This document shows positions 1 through 11,600 of a DNA stretch of 12,981 nt, in pieces. The notes under the pieces are model-generated. The model made no database searches. It worked only from the letters and a program-made list of their open reading frames with translations, and was not told the origin of the DNA. This DNA comes from SIG351 sp045627045 (GTDB lineage Bacteria > Bacillota > Clostridia > HGM11327). The translations under genes and the position numbers were made by a program. Positions within the stretch are counted from its first letter, which is position 1. The number at the start of each line of letters is the position of its first letter. The stretch spans positions 1 through 12,981 of the forward strand of contig JAZQMY010000020.1 in NCBI GenBank assembly GCA_045627045.1, written 5' to 3'.

Positions 1-1236
1 TCATCGGATAAATACGATTTCTATTACAGCTTTGAAGGAATCGAGAAAACGCTGATTGAAGCGGACTATCAGGGTGGCAGAGCGTATTATTGGATTGTTC
101 CCTCCTCACTCGGAAATGCAATTTCATCGGGTAAAAGTGGAAGCGGAAAGATATATGTTGATTGCAAGACAGGCTCGACAACGATAAGCGAGGAAACAAA
201 TTTCACGGCATATATTTCCGACTCTGAAGCAAGCAAGCCTGATGTTTCAATGTCACTTGCACCTTCTTCTGATTTGCCGATGGCTTTTCAGAATATGTAC
301 ATTCAGGGAAAATCGAAGGTACAGGCAACAATTTCGGCAACGGCAAAGACGGGAGCAACGATATCGAGCCTGACTATGTCAATCAACGGCAGAGAATATG
401 GCACTCCGTTTCTGTCGGATTATCTTTCGGTATCCGGGCAGGCATTTGTTCTGGCAACGGCGGTTGACTCAAGAGGCTTTTCGAGGCAGATTGCTCAACG
501 CATAGACATTGTTTCATACTCTTCTCCTGTAATCACGGCATATTCGGGTGAAAACAAAGTAATAGTCGGCAGATGCCTCGCAGATGGTACGCTTTCGGAT
601 GAGGGAACTTATGTCAGAATAAAATGTGGCAAGGCTTGTTCTGATGTTTCAACACTTAACAAGTGTACTTTGCAATGGCGTTATAAACAATCAAGTGGTG
701 GTACTTATTCCGCATGGGCAACGCTCCTCGGCGAGAATGAAGCGGCAATTATAGACTATAACTCCTATTCATCATCAATTACATTTGCAAAGGAAAACGG
801 GTATTCAATTCAGCTCAAGGTTGCAGACTCTATAGGATCAGAAACAATATTCACTACAATGCTTTCCTCAGACGGATTTGCACTCGACTTTGAACCTGAT
901 GCCGAGGCAATAGGCATAGGTGCAAAGGCAGACAGTTCAAAGCCTCACAGTATTACGATGGGATATGAGACGTTTTTCATTAATGGAATTATGGGGACTT
1001 TGAAAGCAGAAAGTCTTACTGATATACTTGCATATGCGAACGGTGATTGCCCGGTTGGAATATCTACAATTATGACAAGTACTCCCGAGATCGGACTCAT
1101 TATGAAAGTTGACAACAACAATTATACGGTGCTAGTCACAAATTATGGTAATAGTGATACTTCGCAAAGATCATTGAAGATTAACATTAGAAAAAAAGGG
1201 ACAAATTCAGGTTGGAAAACAATATCTTCAACATAA
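1..1236 (+). CDS. DUF859-type siphovirus tail-tip/fibre protein, 5' end missing
   Basis: The reading frame is open from base 1 with no stop before TAA at 1234-1236, so the first ATG at base 250 is internal and 411 C-terminal residues are visible. The left part (about bases 20-180) has the beta-rich pattern of DUF859: a YYSFEG segment, a YYWIVPSSL segment and a 'SGSGKIYVDCKTGSTTI' strand pair. The middle has TLQWRYK followed by GTYSAWATL (about 660-725), typical of beta-sandwich repeats in these proteins. Near 900-980, FEPDAEAIGIGAKAD then FFINGI resembles the 'GIAIGK...' junction preceding the C-terminal domain of DUF859 proteins. DUF859 members lie in tail-fibre positions of Firmicute siphoviruses and are thought to act at the tail tip in host recognition; their biochemical role is not settled. 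The 14-base gap to the next gene suggests co-transcription. The family call is from recalled motifs, not a search. Confidence 0.78.
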   Translation, partial: SSDKYDFYYSFEGIEKTLIEADYQGGRAYYWIVPSSLGNAISSGKSGSGKIYVDCKTGSTTISEETNFTAYISDSEASKPDVSMSLAPSSDLPMAFQNMYIQGKSKVQATISATAKTGATISSLTMSINGREYGTPFLSDYLSVSGQAFVLATAVDSRGFSRQIAQRIDIVSYSSPVITAYSGENKVIVGRCLADGTLSDEGTYVRIKCGKACSDVSTLNKCTLQWRYKQSSGGTYSAWATLLGENEAAIIDYNSYSSSITFAKENGYSIQLKVADSIGSETIFTTMLSSDGFALDFEPDAEAIGIGAKADSSKPHSITMGYETFFINGIMGTLKAESLTDILAYANGDCPVGISTIMTSTPEIGLIMKVDNNNYTVLVTNYGNSDTSQRSLKINIRKKGTNSGWKTISST

Positions 1237-1250
1237 GATAAGGAGAAAAA

Positions 1251-2651
1251 ATGGCAAACAATAGATCTAATTCAAGACAGACTCTTGAAGAATACATTCA
1301 AGAAAACTCAAAAAACACAATTCAACCGATGGCAAAAATAAACCCGACACTATCTACTCCGGCGAATGTTCAGCCGACAAAAAATGCAGATTTATCAAAA
1401 GTAGCACCGGTTGATTCTTGGAGTGAGCCAGTTTCTCCTACTTTAATCGGCAGAGATAAATCAGTAAATCAGAGGCTTAACTTTTTGGATCCGATAAAAA
1501 ATACAGTTGAATCAAGCGCTTTGTATCAGGATCTGATATCAAATGCGAAAGTTAGTACTGATAGCGAGCCGGACAACGTTTTCAAAAATAGCCCGGACGG
1601 CATCAATCCAAAGATAACGTGGCTTAAAGATAACAAGGCTTCGGAGGTTATTCCGGCAAGTGAGATCCCGGCAGGGGTTCAGATCCAGATGCCTGAATAC
1701 AAGGAATCTGCTAATGTAACTGCAGCAAGACAATTACTCGAGAAAAAATTGTCAGAAATGCCTGCATATAAATCACGCTGGCAGGGACAGATTGATTCGC
1801 TTGTAGGCAAGATACAGAACAGACCTGGTTTCTCGTATGATGCAACTAAGGATAATCTGTATCAGATGTACAGGGACAGATACATACAGAATGCTAAGCT
1901 TGCTATGGAGGACACTATGGGACAAGCCGCGGCGCTCACCGGAGGCTACGGTAACAGTTACGCTGCAACGGTTGGCAACCAGGCGTATCAGCAGAGTATG
2001 AACGGACTTAATGACGTGATACCGGAACTGTATCAGCTTGCATACAATAAATATGCTGCCGACACTAATAACATGTACAATCAGCTGAATATGTTGATGG
2101 GACAGGAAGAAAGCGATTATGGCAAGTATAAGGATCAGGTCAATATATGGAATAATGAAGTCGACAGAGCTCAGAGCGATTATAACAAGGCGATAGCTGA
2201 GGATAAGAATGATTATAACATAAAATTACAGACAATTTTACCAGGGAATACTCAGGGCGCCGACGAGAAAACGTCTCAGAATGCGTCTTACACGATCACT
2301 AACAACGACGAAAAGACGTTTTTCGGCTATGTAGACGGCAAAAATTATGCAAGTGCAGAAAAATATCTTAATCTGTTGCTGGAAAAGGGTGCAGATCCGA
2401 ATGTCGTTATGAAGTTGGTGGAATTTCTTCCGGAGAACGCAACGGATGCAGAGCCCGAGAAAACTGTCGCTTATGCACTGACTACTAATGACAAAGATAT
2501 TTTCTTCAATTACATTGACACAAAAAGCTGGGAGAAGGCAGTAAACTATTTAAACTACCTCAAGAAACAGGGAGCTGATGAAGGAGTGCTGCAGTCACTC
2601 CTTAGCTACATAACAAAAGACAAATACAAGAATATGTATAACGCAGATTAA
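1251..2651 (+). CDS. Phage protein of unknown function with duplicated C-terminal module
   Basis: This is a complete 466-aa ORF. ATG 1251 is chosen because TAAGGAG at 1239-1245 ends 5 bases upstream. It has no signal peptide or obvious membrane segment. Residues 1-150 are polar and look disordered. Residues ~155-330 are helical and contain the motif TMGQAAALTGGYGNSY (222-237), rich in Gln, Tyr and Asn. Similar 'DTMGQAAALTGGYG' proteins occur in clostridial gut phages as hypothetical proteins next to large polyvalent genes; this is recalled and no function is known to me. Two copies of a 48-residue module follow (346-393 and 407-454). Its place between a tail-fibre gene and the giant gene, 15 bases upstream of the latter, fits a minor virion or ejected protein, but that is inference. 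It could also be an assembly chaperone or a non-structural partner of the giant protein. Confidence 0.85.
   Translation: MANNRSNSRQTLEEYIQENSKNTIQPMAKINPTLSTPANVQPTKNADLSKVAPVDSWSEPVSPTLIGRDKSVNQRLNFLDPIKNTVESSALYQDLISNAKVSTDSEPDNVFKNSPDGINPKITWLKDNKASEVIPASEIPAGVQIQMPEYKESANVTAARQLLEKKLSEMPAYKSRWQGQIDSLVGKIQNRPGFSYDATKDNLYQMYRDRYIQNAKLAMEDTMGQAAALTGGYGNSYAATVGNQAYQQSMNGLNDVIPELYQLAYNKYAADTNNMYNQLNMLMGQEESDYGKYKDQVNIWNNEVDRAQSDYNKAIAEDKNDYNIKLQTILPGNTQGADEKTSQNASYTITNNDEKTFFGYVDGKNYASAEKYLNLLLEKGADPNVVMKLVEFLPENATDAEPEKTVAYALTTNDKDIFFNYIDTKSWEKAVNYLNYLKKQGADEGVLQSLLSYITKDKYKNMYNAD
2286..2612 (+). repeat. Two copies of a 48-residue module in the 466-aa protein
   Basis: Residues 346-393 and 407-454 align without gaps, with 19 of 48 positions identical by hand count. 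Shared landmarks are T-x-ND, FF-x-Y-x-D-x-K, YLN-x-L and GAD. They are separated by 13 acidic, proline-containing residues. The pattern of paired helices ending in GAD resembles a short helical-repeat (ankyrin- or TPR-like) solenoid unit, which would suit protein binding; the fold is a guess. The copies have diverged at the DNA level, so this is an old protein duplication and not a recent DNA repeat. Confidence 0.8.
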
Positions 2652-2666
2652 ATAAGGAGAGACTCA

Positions 2667-5600
2667 ATGGCAATAACTGTTGCGCAGCTCAGAGAAGAAC
2701 GTAAAAAAACTGAAAACACAAAGCTGAATGATCAGAACACTCAAGCAAACAAAATACCGACAGTTGCAGATCTCAGAAGAGAAAAAGCGTACAATGCGCT
2801 TGACGTAAATTCAACGGCAGGAAAAATCAGCCAGTGGATGAACAATTCGGCTAATCTTTTTGACAACTATTTTAAAAGCGGATCTGGCTCAAATGAGTAT
2901 CAGTCAGGAACTAAAACGGCGTTATTTTATAAGCAGAATGAGATCAAACTGAATGATTATATCAGCCAGGGAAATGAGCTCAAAAAAACACTCGAAAATT
3001 ACGGATCCAAATTCGGTGAAGAATATTCAAGCAAAACACTTAAGGCGATCAATGATGCGCTTTCAGGCTATCAGAAAATATCCGAATACGGAAAACTCAA
3101 TTCGGAATTTTACTCTCAGTTTGAGGATGAGGAATCTTACAATTCGTGGAAAAAATATTATCAGGATCATGAAGATCTCCTCAAGGTTAAAAATACAGAT
3201 AAGGATTTTGCTTACTATGTAGCAAAGGGCAGAAACAATAATTCGGAAAATAATGAAAATGTTATTTCAAAGATTGCAAAAGGATTACCTTCGTTTTCGC
3301 TGACTGGTGCAGTGTCAGATCCGTATATGGCAAGAACTGAGACGCTGAAGGCCCTTACTGTTGACGAAAAAAATGTTTATGATTATTATTACGGAAAATA
3401 CGGACGAGATAAGGCAGAAGAATATTTAAGCAAAATAAGCCAGTATGCGAATCAAAGAAGTGCTTCTGAGATGTACGATTCTCTGAAGGACAAGCCACTT
3501 CTTGAAGAGCTGTTTGGTATAGCGGCTGGCCTTAATCAGGCCGGAACAGGCTTCCAGAACTTGATCAACTTCAAGGATGAATATATTCCGAATTCAACTC
3601 TTGAACTCACATCCGGAATGGTTCGTAATGATCTCGCAAAAGGCAAGACCGGAGCTTTCGGGACGTTCGGAAGCACTGTATATGATATAAATGTCAATAC
3701 TGCGAACATGCTTCCGTCTATGCTCGTTAGTTCGATCACGAATAATCCGAATATTGGTGCGACGGTACTCGGTGCAGGAGCGGCAGGAAATGCTTATGCA
3801 GAGGGATTGAGAAAAGGAATGACGAAGGGACAGGCAAGAGTGTACTCTACTCTTGTAGGTGCATCTGAAGCCGGCCTTGAGAGTCTCCTCGGCGGTATAG
3901 GAAGCTTTGCAGGTAAATCAAACATTGCAAAGAATGTTCTTTCAAAGCTTGACGACGTTGCTGTAAATGCAATAAGCAAGATTGACAGTGCATTTGGCAG
4001 AGTTGCTATAATGGCAGGGGACGCATTTATTAAGCTCATCGGTGAGATGAGCTCTGAGTTTACCGAAGAGAGCCTTCAGGAAATACTTGAACCGTGGTTT
4101 GAATCCGTTGTTACAGGCAAGCAGTATGAAGCCCCGAACGCTGACCAGGTACTTTATGCCGGACTGCTCGGTGCGCTTTCTGCAGGTTTGCTTGACAGCG
4201 TTAATGTAAATACATCTGAGGCAGAAATATATAAAACCGGCAAACAAATAAAGGGGAAATCAGTTGACGGTGACCTCACACAGAAAATAATTGACAGCGG
4301 TAAGGGATATTCTGCCGACACAATAGCATACAAACTTGCAAACAAAATTGATGCCAACAGCGACGCTTATTCTATAGGCCGACTTTTCTATGAAGAGCAG
4401 GCTGTACTCACCGAGCAGAATAAGCAGGACATCAAGAGGCAGATTATTGAGAGCGGAGTAGATGAAACTTCTGCAGGAAAGCTCACAGATATTCTTTTTA
4501 AGGTATTTGAAGGGGCGAAGATTTCCAAACATGAACAGACGATACTTGAAAGCAATCCCGAGCTTACAGATGCGGTGCGAGCCGTTCTCCTGGATAATGC
4601 CGCATACAGAAGAGAAGCTGCATACAATCAGGTGGCGGAGCAGATAAGTCAGAACGCAAAAAGCAGAAAAACAACCGATACAAAAACAGAAACTTCAGAA
4701 GTACAGACAGAACAGATTCAAAACAACGAGAACACAAGAAACATAGGAACGGCAATCAAGAACGTTCTCGGAGATATAACAGAATCAAATGCAGATATTG
4801 CCGCTGTTATAAAGGGAACCTACGAGGAAGAGAACGGAGTAGATCCTGAGGTATATGTGAGGTCAATGCTGATTGCATACAATTATGGACTTGCAAAGCT
4901 TCCGGCAAGAGCTCTTGAAGCTTCTCAGGGAATTATTTCTGATTTGTCAAGGGAAGACAGGACTGCAGCATATAAGGCAGGTCTTGACGTTTCTGAGAGG
5001 CAGGAAGTAGCAATCAAAGACAATGCAACTGCTCCTGAAGTGAATGAATACGGAACAGATGAAGACTATTCAGAATTACTGAAGGACGAGCTTGATAAAA
5101 AGAAGCTCCCTGAAAACGTAGTCAAGGCGGCACTTGAAGACTTCGGAACCAATACGGAAGGTGATGTGGCGTATTATGCAGACAGCATATACCGTGCGTA
5201 TAATTACGGCAGACACAATCTTGTAAACGACCTTAAAAGCCTTGAGATAGACTCTGACACAGCAAAATCAGTATTTGAGCTCGGCAGAAAGTCAATGGAA
5301 AAGGAACGTTCTGAAAGAAGCGTATCTGAAGCGGAAGTCAGAAGAACAGCGAGACCAGAGAGCGGCAAAATATCGTATGACAACACTATTGATACAAAGC
5401 ATCTGAATGACAGGCAGAAAGCCAGTGTTGCCACTGCTGAGATTATTTCGAAGATATACGGCATTGATATAGTGTTTTTCGATTCGCGTCTGAACGGCAA
5501 TAATTTTGACGGCGAGTATGACGGGGACAATACTATTTTCCTTGACATAAATGCAAACGGAAATGATTCTGCATTGTATTCACTTGCGCATGAGCTCGTA

Positions 5601-8600
5601 CACTTCATCAAGAAGCAGTCACCGGAGGACTTTGACGTTCTTGCGGACTTCGTTGTTGCAAAATACAATGCGGCGGGAGTATCATTCGGACAGGCTGTGC
5701 AGTACAGGCTTGAACAGTATGAGGGCGTTGTGAAGAATTTCACTTACGATGATGCTTTCGAGGAGGCGGTCTGCAATGCTTTTGAACACGTATTCAGAAC
5801 AGGAGATGCCATACAGAACCTTACGGAGCTTGCTCAGACGAACAGAGGGCTTGTAGAAAAGATAAGAGATTTCATCAAGGACACAATAAAAAGAGTGAAG
5901 GAGCTCTTTGATGGCGTTTCATCGGAGCAGATTGAGGCGGATTTTTTTGACAGCATAATTGAAGACTACTCAGAAACCGAAGCTGTATTCGTCAAGGCAC
6001 TGAATAATGCGGCGGCAAAGGGGAGAAAGGAAAGCCGGAGTGCGGAGAAGTTTGAACTAAAGAACGACGAAGTGTATAAAATAACACCGGACATGACCGA
6101 AGAAGAGCGATACGCTGTGCTGAAAAATGCGAACGTGATTGCTGTAACAGATACAGAATCTGCTAAGTACGGAGCGATAAGTGATTTGTCGGCGATAAAT
6201 CAGAGAGCAAAAAGCATTGCAGAAAAATTCGTAAATAAGCTTGCGCAAGAACTCGGTATTCTGAATGTTCCCCTTCAGCATAGTGAACTTGAGTTTGACG
6301 TAACAATAAGCAAAAACAACGGATTAAAGGAAAGCTTATCTCAGCAGCTTAAATACGGCGGCGGATATCTAAACTTTGCAAAAGCACTTGTGAACCTCAA
6401 AGCATTGCTTGAAAACTCAGTAATGTTATATAGAAATAATCATGATATATACGAGGGAACGAAAAAAGCAGAAAAGTATTTTCAGACAAAAGCCGTTTTA
6501 CTTGGTGCATTTGAAACAAGTAAAAGTATTGTTCCGGTAAAATTTGAAATCAAAAAGCAAAGCAATGTCAAAAATGCAAATTTGTATTTGGTAGTATCTC
6601 TTACTGAAATAAAAAAATCCGACGTCATGGGGAGAGGTTCATACGACATATTGTCGCAAGACGTTCTCCCTGCTATCGGAAGTACCTATAGTTTACCACA
6701 GATAATTCAAAATGTCAATAGTCTTGACGGGGATTTTTTGAAATATATTCCGGATAAGATGCTTAATACTGAGCAAATAAAAGCAAAGAATGAAGCAATC
6801 AGGAACGACACAGAAAAACTCAATAGGTTAAAATTGTCTGATAATAGAAAATACGCTCTGAAAGCAAATGATGCACAGTATCTCGAGCTTGCGAAGGACC
6901 CGAAGAAGAACGAAACACAGCTTCAGGAAATGGTTCAGACAGCCGCAAAAGAGGCGGGATATGATTCACCACTGCTTTATCATGGGACAAAAAGCTTCGG
7001 CTTTACGACATTTGACCTTTCCAAAATGGATGATAAGCGAAGCATATTCTTAACAAACAAATCTGATGTTGCAGGAACTTACTCCGGAGCGGTCGGAAAG
7101 AGAAGAATATCCGAAACAAGCTATGATGTAGATTCGATGAACGCAAAAGAGACCGTCGATGCATTAAACGATTATGCAGATAAATACGGTGATTCTCTCG
7201 ATTCAAAGTATTCATATATTACACCTGCAGAAGCATCAAGAATAAAAACTGATGCTGATACTGCACTTAACGACCTTTCAAAGATAGTTAAATCAAAAAT
7301 CAATGAGTATGCGGATAAAATGGCTGAGGACTTTAATGACAGCGATATGAAGACGCAGCAGGCTCTTGTTGACTTGCAGGAGAAAATATATCTCGGAAGC
7401 AGAGATTCTATTCTGACACCTTTATATATTCTGATTGAACGTACTGATGCATTCAAAGATACAAAGGTGCCTGCCGAAGCATTACGGAAACTGACGATTG
7501 AACGTGAGGTCAGAAAGAAAAACTTAGATACAACCAAAGGCTTTGTGCTACGAAACGAGCTTGACGGATATGTATATGTTCCAATGACAACGGATGAAGC
7601 AAAAGGCATTCTGAAGGACTACAACTCACGTGGCAATTATTCGCTTTTAGCAAAGACGGGGCGTGTTTTTGAGGTTGATGCCGCCGGTCAACGCTGGCAC
7701 GAACTGCGGAACTGGCTGAAGTCTTCACTATACGATATGAATAACACATATGTTGAGAAGGACAACGGAAAAAGCTACCTGATTGACCGTGCGACAGACG
7801 ATGTTATTACGAGTACAGAATCTGACCTCTCCGGTGATTCGCTTCACATGCTATTGCTAAGCAAAGCGAGCTTTCAGATGAAGCTGGATGCGCAATCACT
7901 CAGAACCACAAGGGATATTTCCGCATGGGCGAAGTACCGTGGATATGACAGTGTTATTTTCAGAAGCCTTGTTGACAACGGCGGAAATGCTGATTTTGAT
8001 CAATCAGAAATGCAAAGCGATGTTTACGTTATCTTTAATCCTGCTTCGGTCAAGTCTGCCGATCCGATTACCTATGACAATAACGGCAATGTTATTCCTC
8101 TGAGTGAGAGATTTAATTCAGAGAACGAGGATATCAGGTATTCACTGAAAGGGCATAATAAGGACGGAATCGAGGTATATGAGACAAGCGAAAAAACGCT
8201 GAATCTAACATGGAAACAGAGAGTTGACAAATTTGAAGCAATGTTAAGGAATGACTACCTTAATATGACTGCAAGGTTCGTTCGTAACGGACACACTTAT
8301 TATGCTACGTTGGACAAATCAAATCCTGTCAAGTCTTTGTATGGTGAAAAGCATTTTTCAAATAATGGTAAAAAAGCATTTATCAAAGAAGGCGCAGACG
8401 GCGGTCTATTTGATTTAATAGAAAATACAATATATGTTGATAGCAGCATTGACACAAAGAATCACAAAGCAATAGATAATTTTACCGATTACTTTGATTA
8501 CTTTGTTAAAACGGTGCAAATCGACAACAAAGTCTTTGACATTCTTGCGACGGTTAAGAAGAAATACTATGATAAAAACGGATTTACTTATACATTGTAC

Positions 8601-11600
8601 TTAAAAGAGAACAATAAAAAGAAGGCATCCCCCGCCGTAACCAATAAAGGTTTTAGTGTGGAAGGAGACACCTTCGCAGTAAATGATACCACAACTTTCT
8701 CAAAAAGTCAAGAGGAAAATTCTGAAAAATCAAACAAATATTCACTCAAGAGCCGTGAAGCATCTATTTATTCCTTTGCAAAGAGCCTTGCAAGAGATTA
8801 TTCGACAGAAAACAGCGCTGAGCTCCTCAATCTGATAAAGGCCGCCGATGCAGACTATGTGAGCAATAAGAGCACTGACACAGCTATAAAGAAAATAGTT
8901 GAATGGCTGCAAGATAACAGAAAGCAGGGAAACAAGCCGCTCTCCGCTGAAGCAAAAGAGGTGCTGAGTAAACTGAAAAGTCAGAAGGTGTCGCTCACTG
9001 ATGCGCAGAAGCAGGAGGTTATAAAGCTTTACGGAAGCTACGGAGCATTTGTTAAGAGCCTGTTCGGAAGAATGACAATAAACGATAAGGCAGACGTTTC
9101 TCTTGATCAGATATGGAGTGAACTTGCAGAAAGCTATCCGCAATATTTCAACAGTCAGACAAACGTAGGCGATATGCCGGTGCAGCTTGCCGAGGCTATT
9201 AACCGTCTCAAAACGTCATATGCACCTGAGGTAATGGCGGCAGAGGGAAATTATCTTACAGAAGCTATGACGGCTGATATTAAAGAAACTTTCAATAACC
9301 TTGAGAATAGCATTCCTGATCCGCTCAGTAAACGTTTCCTGCTTGCGAATGCGCTTGAAGAAACACTCAACCCCGGCGAAAAGCAGGTTCTGGAAAGATA
9401 CAATAAGCAGATTGCAGAGCTTGATGCGCTGGAAAAGCATCTGAGCGAGATTGAAGCACAGATAAAGTATGAGTATGACAGCACGGGCGGACAGGATATT
9501 GAGAGAATTAACAACCTGAAGGCCGAGAAGGTCAAGACAGAGAACAGAATCAATACATACGATAAAATGTTATTCAAGTTTGAATCGACGGACTCAATGA
9601 AAAAGGTCCTCGACAGAGAACGTACAAAGATTCTCAGAGAGGCTGACGTTAAGCGGAATCAAGCACTTGATAAGCAGAGAGGCGACATTGAAGAAGCATT
9701 CACACGTAACAAGACTAAAAAGATCATAGAGAAGGACGTGTCAGACCTTCTGACATGGCTGACAAAACCGTCAAAGAATGACAGAAAACGTGTGCCAGAT
9801 GCGCTGAGAACAAGTCTCCTTGAGTTGGTATCGAGCATTAACCGGTCTTCAAATAAATACATTCTCGGTAAAGGGAAGACGAAGAGCGATCAGGCATTCC
9901 TTGCAAGCCTGGATGATATCAGACATATGCTTGATCATCCTTCAGGAGATAATGCAGATATTTATCAGCTGTATAAGGAACAGCTCCCCTCGGACTTCTT
10001 TGACCGATATGAGGATCTCATCAGCAACGTGCGCAAGCTTGCAGACACAGGTACAGAACAGTACGTTATAAACAAAATGTCTGTTGCAGACCTACAGTCG
10101 CTTTCCGAAGTACTCAAAAACATAAAACGTGCCGTGCAGGACTTCAACAAGTTCCTCGGCGAATCGAAAATGCAGTACATCTCTCAGGCGGGAGACAGTT
10201 CCATATCAACGCTGAAGGCAATGCCTAAAGCTACGACAGCAAACAAACTTTTCAAAAATTTCACGTGGGACCTTGCACGACCTGCATACGGCTGGACGAG
10301 ATTCGGCGAAGGTGGCGAAGTTATATGGGACGGATTCGTCAAAGGTCAAGCAAAGCTTGCATTTCTTGCAAAAGAGATAATAGATTTTACGGCTCAAACT
10401 TATACAAGAGACGAGGTCATTAAATGGAGCAAGGAAGCGATAACTATATTTGAGGGTTCGGACGCTGAAATTCGTATGAGCGTAGGTATGGCTATGTATT
10501 TGTACGAGCTTACTAAGCGTCAACAGGCAAAGACACATATTGAAGGTGCAGGAATCAGAGTTGCAAGCTGGGGAAAGAACTTCAAGGTTATAAATAATAC
10601 TGACAAGATAATCACTTCAGGCGAAATTGACATGATTACCAAGCAGCTCACAAAGCGACAGAAAGAAGTAGCGGACAAGCTCCAGTATTATATGGCAACG
10701 CGAGGAAGTGAGCTCGGTAACGAAATCAGCGTGATGAGATACGGCACTAAAAACTTCAACGATCCGAACTATATAACAATATACACGGACGGCAGAGGAC
10801 TATCAACAGATCCGGAAAGCATAAAAGGTGAGAACTTATATTCATTGCTGAATAAAGGCTTTACGAAGGACGTACAGCTTAATGCTTCCAACAGAATTAT
10901 GCTTTATAACATATTCGATGTGTTCTCGGATCACATGGCATCAATGGCTCAATATAATGCGTTTGCACTGCCGGTTCTGAATGCTATCAAATGGCTGAAT
11001 TATAATCAAAATTATTTCGATGAGGCAGCCGGCAAGAAAATGTACGGTGATTCTCTCAAGGATCAGCTGGCAAGAGTCTACGGAGACGGAAAAGATTCTG
11101 CACCTGGTGAAAATCAGTCGAGTGATGCCGAGAAGTTTATCATCAATACGATCAAGGCTATCAGCGGAACTGAATCACATTCAGTACCTGGGGAGGGCAT
11201 TGCAATAAAGTTGCTTCAGAAACAGAATGTTTCGAGAATAGCTTTTAACGCACGTGTTGCATTGCTTCAGCCGTTGGCTATAGTCAGAGCTGCAGAGATA
11301 ATCGATTATGGTGATATTGTAAAAGGTATCATGCTCTCGCCTAACAAGATAAAAAGCAATATTGCAGATATGCTATCTCATAGTGGTATAGCGTTGTGGA
11401 AATCGCTCGGCTATTATGATACTAGCATCTCCAGAGGTCTTGTAAAGGCTATAAAACACGACGAAAGCACCATAGATAAAATCAACGACTTCAGCACGTG
11501 GGGTGCAGAACAAGCCGATACAGTAACCTGGGCGGCCATGTGGAACGCAGCAAAGAAAAAGATTGCCTCAGAAGGAAGATATGAGGTGGGATCGGAGGAC

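Noticed and set aside
250..252. ATG 250 as the start of the first gene
   Set aside because: The frame is open back to base 1, its translation continues the DUF859 pattern, and no Shine-Dalgarno sequence precedes it.
5204..5743. 179-aa minus-strand open frame
   Set aside because: It lies wholly opposite the zincin-coding part of the giant gene, has a Ser/Phe/Leu-rich composition typical of an antisense shadow, and no ribosome binding site or family motif.
7172..7609. 145-aa minus-strand open frame
   Set aside because: Antisense to the insertion of the ADP-ribosyltransferase-like domain, low-complexity Ser-rich product, no supporting signal.
8742..9143. 133-aa minus-strand open frame
   Set aside because: Antisense shadow of the helical region of the giant gene; Cys/Leu-rich product without motifs.
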